From the NCBI RefSeq assembly GCF_009730915.1, contig NC_052474.1, forward strand, positions 19,255,501-19,319,500: 64,000 bases of DNA. Direction: 5' to 3'. Shown one piece after another: positions 25,401 through 38,667 of the stretch. The stretch is from Dioscorea cayenensis subsp. rotundata (Eukaryota; Streptophyta; Magnoliopsida; Dioscoreales; Dioscoreaceae). Position 1 is the first letter of the stretch; each line of letters begins with the position of its first letter. The notes beneath the pieces were generated by a model. The model saw only the letters and a list, made by a program, of their open reading frames with translations, had not been told where the DNA came from and searched no databases. The position numbers and the translations under genes are program-made.

Positions 25401-27643
25401 TAGAGATGTTATTTAGGAAAACCGTGAACGAATACAAAAAGTACATGCAACTATTCTCATAACACTAGTCAATTTTGATGACCATCATTTAAACCTTTTC
25501 TCAATTGCCAGGACAAAATGATAAATAGACATTTTCCTATTCGTCTCTAATTGTTAATAGCTGATTAATCAGTGATTGAAGGATAAAGTTTGATGACCGG
25601 TTTCCTTGATCCTACTTAGATTGCACACATGAAGTTGTTTAAAGATGGTTAATTTCTAAATCATGATATCTTGTTTCCCGACTTTTTCATTATGATGTTC
25701 CTTTGTTATCTCTAAATTGTTATGGCTCCTTGCTTCTGAACTTTGTAATTATGATGTTCCTTTATTATCTCTAAAATTGTTATGACTCCTTGTTTGTGAA
25801 CTTTGTAATTATGATGTTCCTTTATTATCTCTAAATTGTTATGACTCCTTGCTTGTGAACTTTGTAATTATGATGTTCCGTTATTATCTCTAAATAGTTA
25901 TGACTTCTTGTTTGTGAGCTTTGTAAGTATGATATTCCTTTATTATCTCTAAATTTTTATATCTTATTCATTTGTGAATTTTAATTTTTGTCACCTCAGG
26001 TACGACATGGTTTTCTTCCTATTGGTTCCAGTCCTCCTTCTAAATATCCAGAAAAAATATTATTCTGCGGTTGGCGGCGTGACATAGACGATATGATTAT
26101 GGTAATTTAATGCTATACCATTTTCTTCTTCTTCTTTTGTTTTTCTTTAACTAGGTTAGGCCGAATTCTGTACTCACACTTTATGATATCTCTAATCTTC
26201 CTTAATGTCATCACCTTCACATAGCTTTTACTTACTGTTTTTATTTTTTGCATCTTTGCCTAATATCATGAATTTTATGTTGTAGGTGCTAGAGGCTTTT
26301 CTAGCTCCTGGTTCAGAATTATGGATGTTTAATGAGGTTCCAGAGAAAGAAAGGGAGACGAAGTTGATAGATGGTGGGCTTGATCTTTCTGGGCTGACCA
26401 ACATCCGTCTTGTTCACAAGGAAGGAAATGCTGTCATTCGACGGCATTTAGAAAATTTGCCTCTCGAAACATTTGATTCAGTGAGTATGCATTCAAATTT
26501 CATTCTTATTTTACCCGAACTTCTTTCTAATTAGTAGATTATATGTTGAGGAAGAGGGAATTAGAAGGGACCAAAGTTTGACTTAGATTTTTTTTCAAAC
26601 TTCATAGCACTACATAAATTTGTCTGTCTCAATCTCAATCATCATCACTGTTGGAAAATTCGGTCATTTTAAAGCATAAATTGACAATGTTCTTGTTTTG
26701 AAATATATCCTATGCTGACTATCAACCTACAGATTTTAATTCTTGCAGATGAGTCGGTCGAGGACTCCATCATTCATTCTGATTCACGATCACTGGCTAC
26801 ACTTCTCCTGATTCGCGATATTCAGGTATTTTTTAGTACTAATTCCATCTTTTGATCACATATTTCTTCAAGAATGTAGTCCCTTTGTTAATTTTTTCTG
26901 TCTTCATTTGTGCTTCTAATATAAATAAAATGTTCGTCTTTCTGAAATTTGCTATATATCTTTCATATGCCGACAGTCCAAGCGTCTTCCATCAATGGAA
27001 GCAAAAACAAATACTATGAGGTACACTGGATTCTGCCACAGCTCTTGGATCCGAGAGATGCAACAAGCTTCGGACAAATCAATAATCATCAGCGAGATCT
27101 TGGATTCGAGAACCAGAAACTTAGTATCTGTTTCCAGAATCAGTGATTATGTTCTGTCAAATGAACTGGTTAGCATGGCTCTAGCTATGGTTGCTGAGGA
27201 TAAGCAAATCAACCGGGTTCTCGAGGAGCTCTTTGCTGAAGAGGTACGTGAGTACAGAAATCACTTAATACTTAACCAGTTTATGTAGAACATATCTTCT
27301 TCATCGATAATTATGCTTTGGACGATCAAAACATCGGAAACACACAACATTCAAGTTGATTGATCTCTAATGGTAAAAAAAACATTATTCTCTTGAGCTG
27401 AAAGTTAAAAACCATGTGTTACAGGGGAATGAACTGTGTATCAGACCTGCAGAATATTACTTGTATGACCAAGAAGAACTAAGTTTTTACGACATAATGG
27501 TCCGAGGTCGTGAAAGACAGGAGATAGTGATCGGATACCGCTTGGCCAATGCAGAGCGTGCAATAATCAACCCCACACCGAAGGCAGAGCTGCGGAAGTG
27601 GTCACTTGATGATGTGTTCGTCGTGATATCTTTGGGTGAATGA
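22274..27643 (+). CDS. POLLUX: POLLUX/DMI1-type nuclear ion channel
   Basis: Twelve exons: 22274-22828, 23069-23137, 23229-23858, 24182-24364, 24464-24523, 24618-24821, 24964-25212, 26000-26101, 26286-26480, 26733-26825, 26977-27243 and 27425-27643. All are GT/AG, total 2826 bp, 941 aa. The N-terminus carries the POLLUX/DMI1 signature LKKSKTI, then WCYPSFLG. This distinguishes it from its sister CASTOR. Four membrane segments follow: the exon 1/2 junction, IVALYTVVLSLATPFFLF, AKLLALLFATILLICFGGL and SVSISSGGMLIFAMMLGLV. The pore filter ADSGNHAD is at residues 350-357. The remainder is the cytosolic or nucleoplasmic RCK-type gating domain, starting at NHILILGWSDKLGSLLKQ and ending KWSLDDVFVVISLGE. 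In legumes these channels sit in the nuclear envelope and are needed for symbiotic calcium spiking. In other plants they are kept for arbuscular mycorrhiza, so a role in fungal symbiosis is inferred. Confidence 0.95.
25691..25975 (+). repeat. 59-60 bp minisatellite in a POLLUX intron
   Basis: Five direct units start at the word tatgatgttcc or close variants at 25691, 25750, 25810, 25869 and 25928. Each unit reads on through ttattatctctaaattgtta to gaactttgtaa. The array lies between exons 7 and 8 and ends shortly before the exon 8 acceptor. Confidence 0.85.
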
Positions 27644-28412
27644 AATCGTCTAAGTCTCACTGTTGTTTTATACCTCTAATGTTAGTCTGCTGATCAGAAA
27701 GGAAGGCATCTATCTGTAAATGAAAATCCTAATGATACTGATACTGATGTATCTCTAATCCTATTTGTACATCATAAACTGCATGATGTGTGGCTTGAGG
27801 CATTCTTTTTTTTTAATGAATGCAGATAAGCCACATTCTTGTTCTCTTTAGGTTTCTTGCAATGGATGATCATGTGTTAACGTCTCAGAAACCAAGTTAA
27901 TTACACTTGTTTTGTAATAATAAAACTAAGTGAAAGTCCATAGTTACTGTGACATGTTCGTAAAGATTAAAAAACTAAGTGTGAGTGTTTTTTCAAGGTT
28001 CAGCATCAAAATAAGTATTTGAAAGTGATTCCCAAAACAACAAAGGACAGTAGCTGATATACACAGTACAAAGAGCAGGTATGGCTTAACATTTAACATA
28101 CTGGCAATGTACATAAATAAGAGTTGTAATAAGAGATTTGAACTAAATCTCAGTAGCTGAAACATATAAAAATGCATACATGCATTACTGACACATAACA
28201 CATTCAGCAACACTACTAGACACCGCCAATGAGAAAATTGTAGATGAATGTGCAACTAGTGATATTTTACATTATCAATCACGTCGATGATGATGATGAT
28301 GATGATGATGATAAACACAGACGAGAAACAAAATAGAAAGAATCCACTAGAGATCCACAGATTAGCACTAGAAAGAACATCCGAGATTTGTACTTGTAAA
28401 CTCTTTGATTTT
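27644..28412. other. Convergent 3' regions of POLLUX and SnRK2
   Basis: Both genes end here. AATAAT/AATAAA-like words occur near 27916-27923. A (GAT)n run at about 28283-28312 lies in the expected 3' untranslated region of the kinase gene. No other gene is seen. Confidence 0.5.
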
Positions 28413-31400
28413 TCAACTGATGTGGAATTCTCCACTAGCATGGACTTGCTTCACAGTCTTGTCATACTCATCTTCTTCTTCCTCTTCTTCCTCTTTGTCA
28501 TCTTCATTCTCCTTCCCCTCACCGTCACCCTCATCATCTTCATCCTCCTCGGCCCATCCAAAACCAGAGATAGACCTGGAGGCCAGTGGAGGAGTCCTTG
28601 CGTCCCCGACAATCTTCATGATCTCCTCGATGGTCTGGAGAGAATATGTCGGTGCAGTGTTGTCCCTCTTGTAGTAAACTGCCTGAGCTGCTTCTGTTAG
28701 TTCTCTTGGCAAGTTCTTCAAGAACCAAGGATGGCTCTTGATCTCCCTAATTGATATTCTCTGGAAAAAAACAAAGATATAAGTCATGTCTGCATTACGT
28801 TAGCAAGTAGTTTGCAAAGGCTATTGAATTGCTGAAAGAAATACCCTCATTGGATTGGCAACAAAGATTCGGGATAGGAGCTGCTTGCAATCCTGGGAGA
28901 TATGGACATAATCTGGTATTTTGTACTGAACAGACATTATTCTCTGTAAAACAAGCGAAGATATGAATACCTTTCATGTTTAAACTAAATTTTTTTACTA
29001 ATTGGAAATAGTATAACTGCAGATGACAGAAGAATGAACATCAGGAAAATGAAGGATTGGAAGTGTTACTGAAATAGTCTTCCGGAAATTCTTAGGATCT
29101 TCCTGATCTTCAAAGGGATAGGCTCCCACCAGCATCACGTAAAGAGTTACTCCACAAGACCATACATCCGCCAGCTACACCGTCACCGAACCCATTTTGT
29201 TTAGAAAGAAAAAAGAGCTAAGAAAAACCGCAAATATTAAGATGAAAGGAAAAATAAACAAGAAAATATTGCCTAATAAAACAAACACTACTAGAAGATA
29301 GATCTTAAGATGACAGCAAGCACGTGGGGTATGACATATGCTGCTGATAAACTTCATCATTTCTAATTAAATATTTTGGCGTCCAGTGGCATGTGTACAC
29401 ACGCTGCTTCTAAACCGGCTTGGCGTTTCAGTTTATGCTTAACTGAAAGATCTTTCTAATGGTCCAAACATTAGATTTAATCAACAAACTTGGCCAAAGC
29501 AAAGCTATTGATAAAGTGGATTAGGTTCATCCTAACAACTAGAAGCCACTAAGCTAATGCCATGGATCTCACCAAATCTAAACCTACCCAACTCCCACTT
29601 GTATTACAATGTTGACAGGTAGAAGTTATACTAGAATGACAGGTGGTGCAGGCCTGAAGCAATTAACAAGCTTAATTATGGGGAAAAATGGGAATATTGC
29701 CTTTTCAATAATCAAAAATCAGGAAAAACAAGTTATAGGGCAACATTACAAGTAATAAGAAGCAATGACGTGTTTATCCTTAACATGAATATTAGGATAA
29801 AAGTTGAGATCCATACATAGTCAGGGTAATCTCACATTTTTGCTGCCCAGTAATAGTTTGATGATTAATAATAGTGTTGATGAAAATATGTAGTACCAAA
29901 GAAGACGCGCATTTATGAGAATACAGCAAGGGTGGATGTATCCCAAAAGGATATAAGAGATCATTCCCTCTACATAGGCTGGTCCCGCTATGAAGTTGGT
30001 TCATTCATCAATGGACTGAAGCAAAATGGTAGCAGTCCCAGATCTAGACTTTCCAAAACAGCATATGTCATTTAAGACCTCAGACCTACCACTTTATCAG
30101 CATCTCAAAAGGAATTTATTGCAACATGACCCAATACTTTGTTATTTGCTCACAACATCTCAGCCATTTAATCCAGGACACTTTTAGGAAACTCATTCCA
30201 AACACCAAAGAGCTTGTTTGCTCTTACTAGATCACTGATGCTACTTTTATATGTAATAAGTCTCTTGCATTTGAGCTGAAACTACATTTTACTTCTAGAA
30301 TGCAATTCAACAAAATAAAAAAAAATAAAAAAAGAAGTCATGATTACTTGAACAATTCAATTTATCTCGGATGTTTCATTCACAAAATTTAGTTGGTCGA
30401 CCACAATCAACTTTACTGCATCTACTTTTGATCATAACCTTACCGCCAGCTTGGATATTAAAGCAGGTGTTTGGGCCCTATATGACTGATATTAAAGAAT
30501 TGTAACAAACGAGTATGCTGCCAAAATTTATTCGGACCACCCCTAACTTGTCAAGAGAAACTCATTCTATTTCCAAATAACTGCAGTACATCATGTGAGA
30601 TAAATTTTCAAGGAAATGGCCTACGATGACCTACAGACAAACAGGCCTACCGTGAACAACAGCAAGTGAAATAAATTCGTAAGGAAATGGTCCTATATGA
30701 CTGATATTTAAGCTAAAAACACTATGCATGCAACTTTTGGCTTTTATCTAGGCTTATTTAAAAATCAAAAACAATCCAATTACTGGCTACCCTTTATAAC
30801 ACTTAGGCAGTAAAACGCTACGCCACACGACACCCTTTGAGGCTCCATCTCTACAGACATTGCCTGCACGATTTCTAAAACTTACTACAACCTTAGCAAT
30901 GGTAGTCCCTTCATCCCTTCATTAATTCACCTGTGGACTTTACCCGCCAATCAACCTCCTTTCCAAAAATACAGTGAGTATCTAAACATTCTTTTCCTAC
31001 CAGGCTCTCAGGTCGGTCCCCTCTCTAAATAACCAAAAGCTAAAGAGAGAGACAATAAGAACATCACAAGTCACAAGGATACTCTACTGACATCCTACCA
31101 ACTCAAAGAAATTATTTCCTTTCATTAAAAAAAGGAGAAGAAAGATAACCGCCAGACTGTAGGGTCTTTTCCCAATTCTTCACACCAAACCCATACCTTC
31201 TTCGCAGACCCCAATGGCATCCATGCCACGTGCCAAGGCAGTGGCAAGTTGGACTTCAGCCTTCAAGACTGGACTTCAGCCTTCAAGACTGAGCAGTCAG
31301 TACAATGCACAGCAAACCCATTTATTCTTTTTGGAGAAAACAAGTGTACCCGAAAAGACACTAATTTCCACTTTAGCCAAATGAAGTTAAAGCAAAAGCT

Positions 31401-32469
31401 TAGAAGGCACTCAAAGAAGATACCTTGCCGTCATATTCACGCCGAGAGAGCACCTCCGGAGCAATATACGCCGGTGTCCCTACAGTGGATTTTGGCCTCG
31501 AATGCAGCAGCGAGGACTGCCAGAGTTTTCCAAAAAAAAATACATTAACTCAATTTAATTACACATTTTTCACCCTTAAAAAAAATTATGAGAACAATGA
31601 ACAAATTCAAACCTTTGAGTAACCAAAATCACAGATCTTAAGACGAGGAGCCGCGCTCCCATCCAGCAGCGTGTTCTCCAACTTCAAATCTCGGTGGCAA
31701 ATTTGCTGAAAATTAAACCCAAAAAAAAAAAAAGATCAATGATTTTCCCAGTATTTCCCGAAAAAAAAATTTTTTTTTCTATTTTTCCCAATTACTCAAT
31801 CATCTTCCCTACCATGTGATGGCAATAGCTGACGCCGGAGATGAGCTGCTGGAAAAAATATCTAGCCTAAAAAATTACCAAAAAAAAAAAATCAAGGATT
31901 AACAGCGAGAAATAATTAAAATCATTACTAAAAATTTTAAAAAAACCAAAAAAGGAAAGAGAGAATGGGGGGAAAACCTCATCCTCGCTGAATCTCCCAG
32001 CGTTGCAGATCCTCTCAAACAGCTCCCCACCGGCGGCGTACTCCATCACAATCGCCAGATGAGTCGGCGTCAGTACCACCTATCAAAACCCCCAAAATAA
32101 TAATAATAAATAATAAATAATAAAAAATCATACAAATCCAAAAATTCCCCAAAAAAGAAAATAAAAACCCACAAAATCCCAAACCCTAATTCAACCCGTA
32201 CTTCTTTGAACCGAATGATGTTGGGATGCCGAAGCGACCGGTGATTGATGATCTCCCTCGCCACATTCTCGTCAATCTACAACCAAAAAACACCAGAAAA
32301 AAATCAAAAATCAATAAAAAAAACAACTCAAAAACCCAAAAGCTTGTACCTTATGGCCTCTCTCGATATACTTCATCGCAACGAGCTCTTTGGTTTCCTT
32401 TTGCCTCATCAACCTCGCAACCCCGAAGTTCCCTGATCCGATGTCTCTCACGAGCTCGTACTTTTCCAT
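28413..32469 (-). CDS. SnRK2: SnRK2 protein kinase, subclass I (SnRK2.4/2.10 type)
   Basis: Nine exons on the minus strand: 32469-32350, 32276-32202, 32079-31978, 31866-31813, 31705-31613, 31516-31424, 29174-29070, 28943-28845 and 28760-28413. They total 1089 bp and 362 aa, with every junction in phase 0. The ATP loop is IGSGNFGV (10-17) and the catalytic lysine is K33. The catalytic loop is HRDLKLEN (121-128), DFG is at 143-145, and the activation loop [21 protein letters not shown] contains S158. After the kinase domain comes the SnRK2 box ([17 protein letters not shown]), then [11 protein letters not shown] and a Glu/Asp-rich tail ending HASGEFHIS. This tail plan is closest to subclass I kinases. 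Those respond to osmotic and salt stress with little or no dependence on ABA, whereas subclass III tails are shorter and Asp-rich. One 2.2-kb intron (29175-31423) holds no gene I can recognise. The leader is rich in GAG/GAA repeats. Confidence 0.95.
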
Positions 32470-32619
32470 CTCCTCCTCCTCCTCCTCCTCCTCCTTCTTC
32501 TTCGCTAGTGAATCGAATCCAAGCCTCTCTCTCGCTCTCGCTCTCGCTCGGAGTTCTTCTTCTTCTTCTCTTCGTTTGTTCCCAAAAGGAAAGAAAAAGA
32601 AATATAAAAACGAAAACAA

Positions 32620-35600
32620 GGACCAAATTGTAAATATAAATAAGAAGAGGGGTCTGATTGCTTAAAGTGATGGGGAGGAGCACGTGACGGGCGGTTTCGG
32701 ATTCGGATCCGCACCGGACGCGGTTTCGGATTTTTTTATTCGGATCATCATCAATTTGGATCTAGCGAGCTTAGCGGATCTTTTCTCTCTTTCCATATAT
32801 ATATATATATATATATATATAATGTACTACTATCTATATTCTTGTTACATATTTACCCTCAGAAAAAAAATATATTTTTTTATCAATATTTTGTAATTAA
32901 CTATATATATTTCTTTATTTATTTTAGTTGTAGTCATATATATATATATATATATATATTTACTGGAACATTATTACATTTTAAATCTAAAAATAAAATT
33001 TAAATATATAACTAAAGTAGTAAATTAACATTAAATTATTATTTAATAGCTAGCAATTACGATTTCTCTCATCTGTAAATTTTTTTATGTAATAAAAAAA
33101 GATTTACATATCAGTAAAGAAGCTCGTGTCAAATATCTCTGGATTACAAACCTAGGGATGTACTTAAATAACCAATCCCCATATTTATATATTTATTATG
33201 TTTGTTTTTATAATTTATTTACATGAAATATTGAAGTATTTAATAAAATTTTTTATTATACAATAATAATGGTTGAATAATATATTTAAGTAAAAGAAAT
33301 TTATCTATTTAATTATAATATATCAATATATTATTATTTGATAGTGGGAAGACTTTACAATCCTTGCACAATTTTCAATTATTTATTATTTTTTAATTTT
33401 AAACTAAAAAAATAGATTAATCACATTAGAAATGAGTACAAATATTATTTCTAGAATTATAATTTAAAACAATTAAAAAATAAAAACAAATTTGAAAGTT
33501 TCAATTTGGAAAATTTTGGTGAGAATTTTATTTATTTATTTATTTATTTTAATAAAAATAGATTAATCGCATAAGATATGAATATAAGTATAGAATTAAT
33601 TTTTAATGCATTCACTCACACGGCACGTAAGTTATTTTGCATGAGTTGAACTATTTTTTTTTAAAAAAATATATATATATTGTATAAGAACCCAGTACTA
33701 ATAGACCGATAAAAATTGGTGGGAAATTTTATAAAAAATAAATGTATATATATTTTTAAGGTGTTAGTCCAATTTAAATTTTTTGAAAGGATATTGAGGT
33801 CATTTTCACTATTAAACATTTTTTTAGTGACGTGTCATAAGTGAATTGACTGTACTATCTTGTCATTCCGTTCACATCCACATGGTAGTGTCTCATTAAT
33901 GAAACATGTTTGCATTTTCCGACATTATTTATTTTATTTATTCTTTGTGTTGATAAATATTGCAAGAAAACTTAGGACTGATTGATATTAAGTTAAACTT
34001 TATTCAAATCAAGGTCTCATTCAATTAATGGAATTATAGAAACTGTGCATTGGTTGGCTAGTGTTGACTTGAATTTGGATTGATTATTTTGATTCCTTTC
34101 AGTCCAGCTTTTTTAATTGAGATGAAAATTTAAATATAAATACATTTTTAGATTTCATCAAAAACCTAAGTTATATAAAGTTTAACATACCAAAACCACT
34201 TAGTTCAACTGATTAGCAGCATTAAAAATATCATAGACACAAATACTTGTCATTTTTAAAAATAAAATAATAAAAAAAATAAGGCCAACATTTTAATTAT
34301 CAATCATCAAGCTTTTTAAATATAATTGATTTAAAATTTAATTTTTATATAGTTAAATTTTTATTTTTAATAAATATTAAAAATTAGTTTACATATTCAT
34401 ATTCCTTCATTACTCGCTTAGTTAGAGTCACAGTCACTAGTTGTTCAATGTAATTAATTGTTATTAAATCCATTAGCTTATATTTATTGTTTACTCAAGG
34501 TATGTTAATTATTATTTGGTCAATTAGCACTAATGGTTGTTCATATCCATTCTTGTTAAACTTGGTAGCTTGTTAAGCTCATTTATATTTCTCTTTATTT
34601 TTATTATTTTTATTATATATTATTTTTTTATTTTTTTATCATGTAAGCATGATGAGAATTGATAATGGAGTTTTACAGCAAATATAAGATATATAAAATA
34701 AAATAAAACACTTAAATAAAAAAAATAAAAAAAGAACATATTCAAGAAAAAAAAGGGAACAACAAGAATAAGAATATTAAAAAATATGAATAAGAACAGT
34801 AAAAAGGAGAGAAAAAGTGAAAAACACAAGAAAAATATGAAATAAGTATACTCCAATATTAAAAAAAATTGAGGAGGAATTACAAATAAAAGCAGAAATA
34901 TTTTGGTCATTGCAAATATCAGAGGACTTTTTAATTATTTTCTTTAATTTATTACCTCTAGAAAATGTGAAAATAACAAAATTTTTCATATTTACAAAAT
35001 ATTTAAATTATTTAAAACTATTATTTTAACACCCATGCACAAAGAATAATAAATTTTATGAAATTGACATACTATTATTTAATTAATTTTTTTTAAGAAA
35101 ATATAAATTAAGATAATTAGCAGTCCATTGCATGGTAAATTACAACTAAAAAAAAACCACTCAGAAAAATTCTATTAAAATAGAAATCCAACTTGGTAGC
35201 CAATACAAATGACTCATGAAAGCATTTTCTTTAGAAGCATGCTCATTAAATTAAATATATTTACTGAGAAAGTAATCATTCTTTTATTTGACAAGATAAT
35301 AAAGAGGTGACACAAGGACTGATATATAATTATCAAGAGACTCTAGTCTACAAAAGCATTTGATTTTTATTGAGGGTGCCCATCCCTATCCCCATGCATT
35401 AATACAAAGCATGGGACCCCATGAAATTCTCTCATATCTTTAGTCATTGTCTTATGTTCATATATCTTCCCATCATCATTCACTTCTCTTTAATCCTTTT
35501 ATTTTTTAAAAGAAAAAGAAATATATATATATATATATATATTCACAAAAAATAATGAATATATAATGTGAAATTTATTTATAACCTAATTGTATGTTAT

Positions 35601-35760
35601 GACCAAAAAGGGTTTGAGATTTTATTTTATTTTTTTATTTTTCTCATGTCACTCCAATCGACATTGAGTTTTTTACGTGAAAGTGTTCATTTAGATGAGA
35701 ACTTGAGATTAAATTCTAAAACTCATATAAGACGAAAATAATATCCTTGACTTTCTTTAA
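32620..35760. other. AT-rich intergenic DNA upstream of the SnRK2 gene
   Basis: The first 150 bases, up to about 32780, are GC-richer and probably promoter or leader of the kinase gene. Beyond that the DNA is about four fifths A+T, with (TA)n runs at 32798-32821, 32937-32960 and 35521-35542 and a (TTTA)n run at 33530-33550. The open frames here are low-complexity Phe/Lys/Leu strings. No gene or bounded element recognised. Confidence 0.45.
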
Positions 35761-36480
35761 GGGTTTGTTTGGTTACATGTAAGTAGTTATAAATAATTGT
35801 AATGTAACTGATTTTACATATAAAATATTGTTTAATTTGTTATAAAATAAATTTTACATGTAAAATATTTTTACAGTATAGGGTACTTTTGCATCATTTC
35901 AACTTACAGCAAAATTTGTTATAAGTTAAAATGTAGTAATGTAAGTAGTATCAATTCATCATCATATTCATCTCATATTTAATAAAATAAATTGTCTTTA
36001 AATTTAATTATAAAAATATTTTATATAATAAAATTAAAAAATAATAAATATTTTTATAAATTATATGTATATAATTAAATAATTTTATGAAAAAAATATT
36101 TTTTTAATTGAAAATATTATATTGTTTTTAAAAACTAATTATAAAATTTTTAAAGTAATAAAATTAAATAAATATTATATTTTTATAATGTAATATTCAT
36201 ACAATCAAATAATTTTATCATAAAATATTTTTATAATTGAAATTATTATAAAAATAATTAATAGAGTAAGTGTATAAAGTTAAATAATTTTTTTCAAGTA
36301 ATAAAATCAAAAAAATATTTTCAAATTTTAATAATAATTTATTAAATTATAAAATTATTTTTACTTAGATTAATTTTTAAAAATAAACATTAAATAATTA
36401 ATAATAATAGATAATTTGGGTAATCTCATCACCTCACTTACGTCTTAATATAGCTTTAAATTTACATTAAATCAAACAAA
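35761..36480. mobile_element. Possible Tourist/Harbinger-like MITE
   Basis: The left end GGGTTTGTTTGGTTACATGT and the reverse complement of the right end, TTTGTTTGATTTAATGTAA, share most positions. TAA flanks both sides (35758-35760 and 36481-36483), the usual 3-bp target of Harbinger elements. The region is so AT-rich that chance matches are easy, and the right end lacks the leading GGG. Confidence 0.35.
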
Positions 36481-36707
36481 TAAAAAAAATACAATATGTT
36501 TTTACTTATTCAATTGGAATATGTATTATCCATAAAAAGAATCTTCAAATTAAGAAGATTCATCAAACTGAAACGCCATCAAACTGAAACGACAAATAAT
36601 TTCACTTACACGTGATTTTATTTAACAAACAACAAAAAACCCTAATGATATGTACTTATTATCTATTTGTCATTTTTTTAATGAAAATATGAGCATATCA
36701 TCTCTAA

Positions 36708-38536
36708 GGCTTTTTTTTTTAATATTGTATTTTTTAAAATTATTTACCAAAATAAGTATTTTTTAAATTAATTACTAAAATACGCAAAAAGTATCATGCA
36801 TTGTACTTTTTTTTGCACATGAGTTATTATTAATTTTTTTTAATTTTATAATAGTTTTCTATATGATATTTTACATTTACAACCTCATAAAATTTTTAAA
36901 TTAATTTTTTTCACAACCCTATTTAAATTTTACAATGTTTTTTTATATAATATTTTACGTTTTAATCCTTATAATTTTTTAAAAATTAAAATTTTTTCTC
37001 ACAACCCTATTTAAAATTTACAATGGTTTTTTTATATAATATTTTACATTTTATATTGGGAAATCTATTATGGCAATCAAACATCATTTGGACGTGTCAC
37101 CATCGTTGCGTAGTTTAAATGGTCGATAAGAAATGTTGCCGTGGCTTGTGAAATAGGTAATTTATATTTGATACATATAACTCTTTCACCGTCTTTTCCT
37201 TCAAAGTTCTCTTCAATTATTCTCTTTAAAACTTCTAAAGAGATATCATTATCCACATAAAAACATGATTGCTTGCCAGAAGAAATATATAATGCTATCT
37301 TCACTTCGAGTGGTAAAACCGTTGTAGTAAACTAGAACAAGTGATCTTTCTGTCATTTTATTTAATGAAAGGACTAAAATGCGTAAAAATATTATATTAA
37401 AAAAACCATTGTAAATTTTAAATAGGGTTGTGAGAAAAAAATTTAATTTTAAAAAAATTACAAGGACTAAAACATAAAATATTATATAAAAAAATATTAT
37501 AAAATTTAAATAGGGTTGTGAAAAAAAATTAATTTAAAAAATTTATGAGGTTGTAAATGTAAAATATCATATATATAAAACTATTATAAAATTAAAAAAA
37601 AAATTTAATAATAACTCATGTGCAATACCCTACAAGTGGCTTTTTAAATATTGCATTTTTAATTATATCTACAGAAATAAGTATCTTTAGATTAATTCTA
37701 CGAAATCTTGATGAAAAGTCTGTCACGAGTGTCTTTGCGTGTACTTTCTTGCATTATATTTAAATAATTTTATAATAGTTTTTATATGAATTTTACATTT
37801 ACAACCTTACAAATTCTTTTAAATTAATCACAACTCTATTTAAATTTTAGATATATAATATTTTTACATTTTAGTCCTTATAATTTTTAAATTAAATTTT
37901 TTCTCACGACCCTATTTAAAAATTTACATGATGGTTTTTAATATAATATTTTACGTTTAAGTCCTTATATATATATTTTAAATTTAAATTCTTTCTAACA
38001 TATATCATTTGTAATAAAAAAGCGATGATCATACTTTAAAGCGGATGAAAATGATAATATATATTATAAAAAGATTACGATAATCACATATTAGACGACT
38101 ACTTGGGATCAGGGTGCGTTGGAGACGATTCCAGTCACTATGACAGATCATAAATAGGGGTTGTGAGAAAAATTTTTAATTTAAAAATTATAAGAACTAA
38201 AGCGTAAAATATTATATAAAAACCATTGTAAAATTTAAATAGAGTTGTGATTAATTTAAAAAAATTTGTAAGGTTATAAATGAAAATTTCATATAAAAAG
38301 CTATTATAAAATTAAAAAGAAAAATTTAAATATAACACTATGCGAAAAAGACTCATACTTTTTACGCGTTTTTGTGAATGATCGAAAGATCTTTTGGTAT
38401 ATAATTAAAAATTGCAATATTTAAAAAAGCTCCCTGCAAGTACCATGTTATTTTTTTTCGCATTTTGGTGATTAATTTAAAAAATACTTATTTTGATAAA
38501 TATTTTTAAAAAATACAATATTTTTTTAAAAAGCCC
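36708..38536. mobile_element. Two-unit foldback Mutator-like element
   Basis: The outer ends match as inverted repeats (GGCTTTTT followed by AATATTGTATTTTTTAAAA, then AAATAAGTATTTTTTAAATT). They are flanked by CATCTCTAA (36699-36707) and CATCTTTAA (38537-38545 or one base earlier), a 9-bp target duplication with one mismatch. Inside, the same arm sequence occurs four times. Left arm at about 36708-37056, inverse arm at 37365-37636, left arm again from 37648 to about 37980, inverse arm from about 38158 to 38536. Two unique cores of roughly 300 and 170 bp lie between them. The first core holds a MuDR-like remnant. The arrangement looks like one element duplicated or inserted next to another. 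Confidence 0.65.
37077..37304 (-). pseudogene. Remnant of a MULE transposase N-terminal domain
   Basis: A 75-codon frame in the core between two inverted arms. The run SLEVLKRIIEENF, then ICIKYKLP and a closing RPNDV resembles the ubiquitin-like N-terminal domain of plant MuDR transposases. That domain has the pattern 'sleeLvsii ... IkYklp ... ndeDv'. It is far too short for a transposase, and no zinc-finger or DDE region is present. The resemblance is by eye only, but it agrees with the 9-bp target duplication of the surrounding element. Confidence 0.4.
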
Positions 38537-38667
38537 CATCTTTAAATATGCATATTTAAACATCCGCATTCAAAACATCCACATGACGTAAGAAGCATCA
38601 CCACGCGTCCTTTAAAAAGTCTCTCTAAAATAAAATTATATTTGCTTTACATTTACAAGAGAAAATT

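Noticed and set aside
28287-28700. Plus-strand frame starting with a Met run opposite the SnRK2 last exon
   Set aside because: The Met run is a (GAT)n microsatellite, and the rest is antisense to the acidic kinase tail.
29175-31423. A gene nested in the large SnRK2 intron
   Set aside because: Only short frames without family features; splice phases of the kinase gene account for the region.
34620-34989. Membrane-like minus-strand frames
   Set aside because: Hydrophobic strings come from A/T runs; no start context or family match.
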